IMG/VR virus record: IMGVR_UViG_3300028920_000064
Span: 1 to 64,000 of that record
From: a virus
Reading direction: 5' to 3' (one strand)
DNA length: 64,000 nt
Shown: one piece after another, positions 60,842-64,000 of the stretch
Position numbering within the stretch: position 1 is the first letter of the stretch
How the letters are laid out: every line of letters begins with the position of its first letter
Notes under the pieces: generated by a model
The model's database searches: none
What the model was told of the DNA's origin: nothing
Seen by the model: the letters and a program-made list of their open reading frames with translations, nothing else
Program-made: the position numbers and the translations under genes

Positions 60842-63145
60842 TTACGCCGATTTTTGTGGTTGTTGTTCTGCTATTTTACTATCCAATGTTTTTTCCAATG
60901 TGATCTCCTCCATTTTGAAGCCATGCTTCTCCTTCTCATTTCTGAGTTCAAGATCAGCCTTATGCGATTCCTCGGATTTTTTCAACTCACTTTCAAATTC
61001 TTTTTCTTTCCTGGCCAGTTCAGATTTGATCTGTGCTGACTCCTGCTCCCGCTTGCCATCAAGCTCCATATTCTCCCTCTGTATCTGCAGCTGACGTTCC
61101 TTATTCTTCTTGCTTCGGAAGCTCAACATGATCTCGGCCAGCTTCTCATTGCCGGCCTCCAACAGCCTTTCGATCATCATAAAGTCTTGTTCTTCGATAC
61201 CCACATACCCATCCTTGTCTGGCTGCATTGCTTTCATGGCCGATTCCAGGATCAGCTGTTTTCTTTGCTGTGTCGGCTTGGCCTGGATCTGTATCTCCCA
61301 ATCAGCATCAAGCGTTTCTGCACCAACAGATAGTATTTTGACACCGGCCCCTCCCACTACAGGGATGTATCCTTCATAGGCTTTTTTGTCGTGACGGACC
61401 AGTACCTGCATACGTATGGCACATGCCCTGGCAACAAGCTCTTTCAATCGTATGTACCCTGCATAGATTGGCTTCAGAGCATTGTTGGTGGCTGCAATAG
61501 CCATCTCTGCACCGCCAACACTTTGGTTGGGATCCGGATTGCTGGCATCAGCGATCTGGTTAATGCCGGTGAGATCTCGGATGAAATTCAGGTTTAGATC
61601 AAATAGTGTGATGAATTCCTGCAGCTGAGGACCGATACCGCCTGTCAGTTCCTGGATCGGGCGCATACCCCCGGGGATGTTCTGTTTTCCCATGTGGGTT
61701 GTCATCTTGTAGATCAGGTCCCCGGTGTCCCTTCGGATCGAAAGGATCTCCAACGGCTCCATCTTCTCTCCGCCCAGCTTCATATTCATCAGTGAGGTGT
61801 ATTCCACTGCAACACCTGAGTTGGCAGACATAGCCAGGGCGTTTTGCATCTTCAGCCAGGTCAGCTGGATCTGGTCAAGGTTGGGCACGGAAAGACTGAC
61901 GATTGAACGTCCTGGGAGTTTGTAGAATTTAAAAGACAACTCAACCTCCTTCTTGCCTGGTCGGGGGACATCGTACTGTAAACCGTAGTCATAGACATAC
62001 TCTGTGCCCACAATCCACTTGGCCCTGTAAACGACCTTGAACTTGCTCTGGATGGTTTTTTTGGTTTCTGTGTCATAGAACTTCCCATCTTTTTCTTCAT
62101 ACATCAGTGTTTCGCCCCGGGAATTGGTTCTCTTGGTAAAATTCTTTGAGTTGACGGAGAACCACTCAGCGTCCATGACATCAATCATAAAATTGTCGTA
62201 CTTCCACCCGCCGCCACTGATCTGCAGATCCTCTTCGGTCCAGGACGAAAGATTTTGGTTCCCGTTCCTTCCGTTGTAAAACTGAGCCAGGTTGCGAAGT
62301 TTTTCCTCAGACAGATCGGTGTTTTTGCGAAGATTGGAAATTGTTTCGGAAATCAGCTCTCCTGCATATTCTGAGTTCCTGTGGTCCCAATGGCGGGAGT
62401 ATTGCATGATCAGCTTGAGGGGATCCACATAGCGGGACTTAACCTTTCGGGTGTATATGTCCGTAAAATCCCTTACAGATCCACAATTGATGGTGGCAAA
62501 ATCATCAAGCATCTTTCGCTTGATCTCCTTCCAGTCGGAGATATACATCGTGTAGGCCAACCCCTCCTCAATCTCTGTCTCCTTGGCCAGCTTGAAGCCT
62601 CCCACTTGCTGATACATCTCAAGCTCGTCCACCGTCTCGGGGATCCATTCTGGTTCTGGCTTGTAACCGGCCATGGTGTTGACAGCATCAACAATCGGCT
62701 TATACCTCCCCTTGAACCATTTGCGTAGCTTGTTCAGTTCGCGCTCATCGTTGCTTTTGGGGTCAACGGCTGTGGCCACGATAGAGTGTTCCTGTTCCTC
62801 AAAGATGCCTCGTATGATGTGAAGAAATTTGGGCATAACTGAAAAAATCTCCCAGTTAACATTCATGTATCCTGTGAGATCTCCCCCTTCTTCTGATTCG
62901 TCCAGAAGAATATCCTGATATTTGCCTACATCCTGGGTGCCGGCAGCGTATAATCTGAGGTTGTGAAGTTCGTCAATTGTTGAATATGGGACCCCGGCCC
63001 TGTCGGTAACATACGCTGCGTACATAGCCTCGCACCACTTTCTGCACCATTCAGCACCTTTTTCTTCAGTTGGTATCTCGTCTTTGGGAAAAGCGTATGA
63101 ACCACGCTGATAGGAGCTTATTGTATTTAACACTGCGTTGGCCAT
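60842..63145 (-). CDS. Portal protein
   Basis: A 767-residue portal protein. Portal-like features: an N-terminal helical part, then a long core with DPLKLIMQYSRHWDHRNSEY, and the stretch INQIADASNPDPNQSVGGAE followed by AIAATNNALKPIYAGYIRLK, which recalls the stem and crown region of portals of crAss-like podoviruses. The C-terminal ~110 residues are a charged coiled coil (QIQRENMELDGKREQE). It forms the dodecameric DNA entry channel and docks the terminase, encoded immediately upstream. Confidence 0.8.
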   Translation of the reverse strand: MANAVLNTISSYQRGSYAFPKDEIPTEEKGAEWCRKWCEAMYAAYVTDRAGVPYSTIDELHNLRLYAAGTQDVGKYQDILLDESEEGGDLTGYMNVNWEIFSVMPKFLHIIRGIFEEQEHSIVATAVDPKSNDERELNKLRKWFKGRYKPIVDAVNTMAGYKPEPEWIPETVDELEMYQQVGGFKLAKETEIEEGLAYTMYISDWKEIKRKMLDDFATINCGSVRDFTDIYTRKVKSRYVDPLKLIMQYSRHWDHRNSEYAGELISETISNLRKNTDLSEEKLRNLAQFYNGRNGNQNLSSWTEEDLQISGGGWKYDNFMIDVMDAEWFSVNSKNFTKRTNSRGETLMYEEKDGKFYDTETKKTIQSKFKVVYRAKWIVGTEYVYDYGLQYDVPRPGKKEVELSFKFYKLPGRSIVSLSVPNLDQIQLTWLKMQNALAMSANSGVAVEYTSLMNMKLGGEKMEPLEILSIRRDTGDLIYKMTTHMGKQNIPGGMRPIQELTGGIGPQLQEFITLFDLNLNFIRDLTGINQIADASNPDPNQSVGGAEMAIAATNNALKPIYAGYIRLKELVARACAIRMQVLVRHDKKAYEGYIPVVGGAGVKILSVGAETLDADWEIQIQAKPTQQRKQLILESAMKAMQPDKDGYVGIEEQDFMMIERLLEAGNEKLAEIMLSFRSKKNKERQLQIQRENMELDGKREQESAQIKSELARKEKEFESELKKSEESHKADLELRNEKEKHGFKMEEITLEKTLDSKIAEQQPQKSA

Positions 63146-63179
63146 GGTCTGTTATGTTTTGCCTAAGATATGAAATAAT

Positions 63180-64000
63180 TTACCTACGGTAAACCCTCTT
63201 CCTGTGGAATTTGGTGATATCCACCTCTTCATTTTCTAATTCTTCCAGTTCATCATATATCCCGGCAGTACCCAAAAGGGCATATCCACCCGCTGAAAAC
63301 AAGTCGTAGTCGGTCATCTCTTCGGGTCCGGCAATGTCCCTGCATTCCTCCAAAAGTTCAATATGGTTCTCTTCATCAGCCTCGTACTCTATGAAGTTCA
63401 TGTACTCTCCAAAAATGTCCTGCTTGATCTTGTCATTCGTGTTTGCACCAGGCGTTTTACCCTGTTGAAAAGTTTTTGGATCTACTCTATAAAGCAGGAA
63501 TGCTGAATAACCCCTTTGCTCAAAGTAATCCCATAGGAGATCTACGTTGATTTCTGGAAACATTTGAACACCATAGTAGACGCACATCATCAGCATGTCC
63601 TCTGCATATTCGTACTTATCATAGGTGCGATTTGAGTATGTGCAGACAAATTTCCGCTTCATGGAAAAGTCCCCGTCCTTCACCTTCCCTTTCCGGACCA
63701 CTGCTCCACCTCCTTTGGATTTGCGGTTCCCCTCTGTCTTGTTGAATTTGAAAGGGTCACCCCCGGCCACTCCCCAGGATGTGTTGCCTGCTTTCCATGA
63801 TTCAAACTCGTCTGACCAGAATTTTCTGTTGGCCTCATTATCATTCAGCTGATGTGATACCCTGAACTTGCCTCCTTTGCGGGCAATAAACTCTACCCTG
63901 GTGTCCCGGTCATTGTTCACCCACCTGAAATCACCAGCAACAGGCATGGCTGATCCTTCCTTGAAGCGAAGCTCATCGATGTATGTCTCAAGTTTTTGCA
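63180..64000 (-). CDS. terL: Terminase large subunit, C-terminal nuclease part (cut by window edge)
   Basis: The frame is open to the end of the window, so the start is beyond it; an internal ATG at 63947 is not a likely start because coding continues upstream (...LETYIDELRFKEGSA). The visible 273 residues match an RNase H-fold terminase nuclease: GGDPFKF with the first acidic residue near the start of the core, YEYAEDMLMMCVYYGVQMFP with the acidic cluster, the EINVDLLWDYFEQRGYSAFL segment, and TDYDLFSAGGYALLGT near the end with the last Asp. The protein should cut the phage DNA during packaging at the portal, whose gene follows 34 bases downstream. The ATPase half is outside the window. Confidence 0.72.
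   Translation of the reverse strand, partial: QKLETYIDELRFKEGSAMPVAGDFRWVNNDRDTRVEFIARKGGKFRVSHQLNDNEANRKFWSDEFESWKAGNTSWGVAGGDPFKFNKTEGNRKSKGGGAVVRKGKVKDGDFSMKRKFVCTYSNRTYDKYEYAEDMLMMCVYYGVQMFPEINVDLLWDYFEQRGYSAFLLYRVDPKTFQQGKTPGANTNDKIKQDIFGEYMNFIEYEADEENHIELLEECRDIAGPEEMTDYDLFSAGGYALLGTAGIYDELEELENEEVDITKFHRKRVYRR

Noticed and set aside
1-64000. Stop-codon reassignment as in some crAss-like phages
   Set aside because: TAG ends genes such as rusA and the 36-residue basic gene in tight operon packing, and long genes have no internal TAG or TGA, so the standard code fits.
1-64000. Temperate lifestyle or integrative element
   Set aside because: RadC, PcfK and PcfJ raised this possibility, but no integrase, relaxase, coupling protein or clear repressor was found in the window.

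Overview
The window looks like most of the genome of a tailed phage, probably short-tailed (podovirus-like), that infects a member of the Bacteroidetes. The host call rests on three things. There is a textbook Bacteroidetes promoter (TTTG-N19-TACATTTG at 16110..16140, minus strand). Many start codons lack a strong Shine-Dalgarno. The gene families PcfK, PcfJ, DUF3127-like and DUF5675-like are common in Bacteroidetes and their mobile elements. The order terminase / portal / scaffold / major capsid / fibres / neck proteins / propeller-like tail protein / internal proteins / lysis recalls crAss-like podoviruses. No phage RNA polymerase, replicative DNA polymerase, integrase or repressor is visible in these 64 kb, so placement inside Crassvirales is not established. 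TAG, TAA and TGA all act as stops, so the code is standard.

Layout. (1) 383..5451, plus strand: a compact set of small genes, many overlapping by ATGA, led by radC, pcfK and pcfJ. This trio is typical of Bacteroidetes conjugative elements. A strong terminator at 4727..4767 splits it, and a convergent terminator at 5458..5480 closes it. One small membrane-protein gene (29..226) points the other way. (2) 16089 down to 5463, minus strand: the replication and recombination operon. It starts from the promoter at 16110..16140 and runs through a membrane protein, a helix-turn-helix protein, a TOPRIM primase-helicase, several small proteins including a GroES-like co-chaperonin and a DUF1508 peptide, a signal-peptide-bearing beta-rich protein, a YqaJ exonuclease, a NUMOD1-like protein, RusA, an OB-fold protein, a winged-helix protein, a PolX-type nucleotidyltransferase, RecT and an HNH-like protein. 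(3) 64000 down to 16201, minus strand: the late region. It holds the terminase C-terminus (cut by the window edge), portal, scaffold, capsid, a fibre and lectin-like block, a 2947-residue S74-chaperoned tail fibre with eight ~100-residue repeats, neck proteins and three tiny basic proteins, a 1248-residue tail protein, two internal-type virion proteins, a 4434-residue polyvalent protein, and a lysis cassette. It ends in a terminator at 16151..16180 that sits directly against the early promoter.

How the parts work together (inference). Late genes build the particle and lyse the host. The 4434-residue protein combines an adenine methylase, a Strawberry-notch helicase, an HExxH peptidase-like segment and an LPD38-like C-terminus. 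It lies next to internal-type proteins, so it is a good candidate for a protein injected with the DNA to protect it, by analogy with P1 DarB. The early operon supplies primase-helicase, RecT/YqaJ annealing and exonuclease, and RusA junction resolution, and presumably borrows the host polymerase. The radC-pcfK-pcfJ arm is the least explained part.
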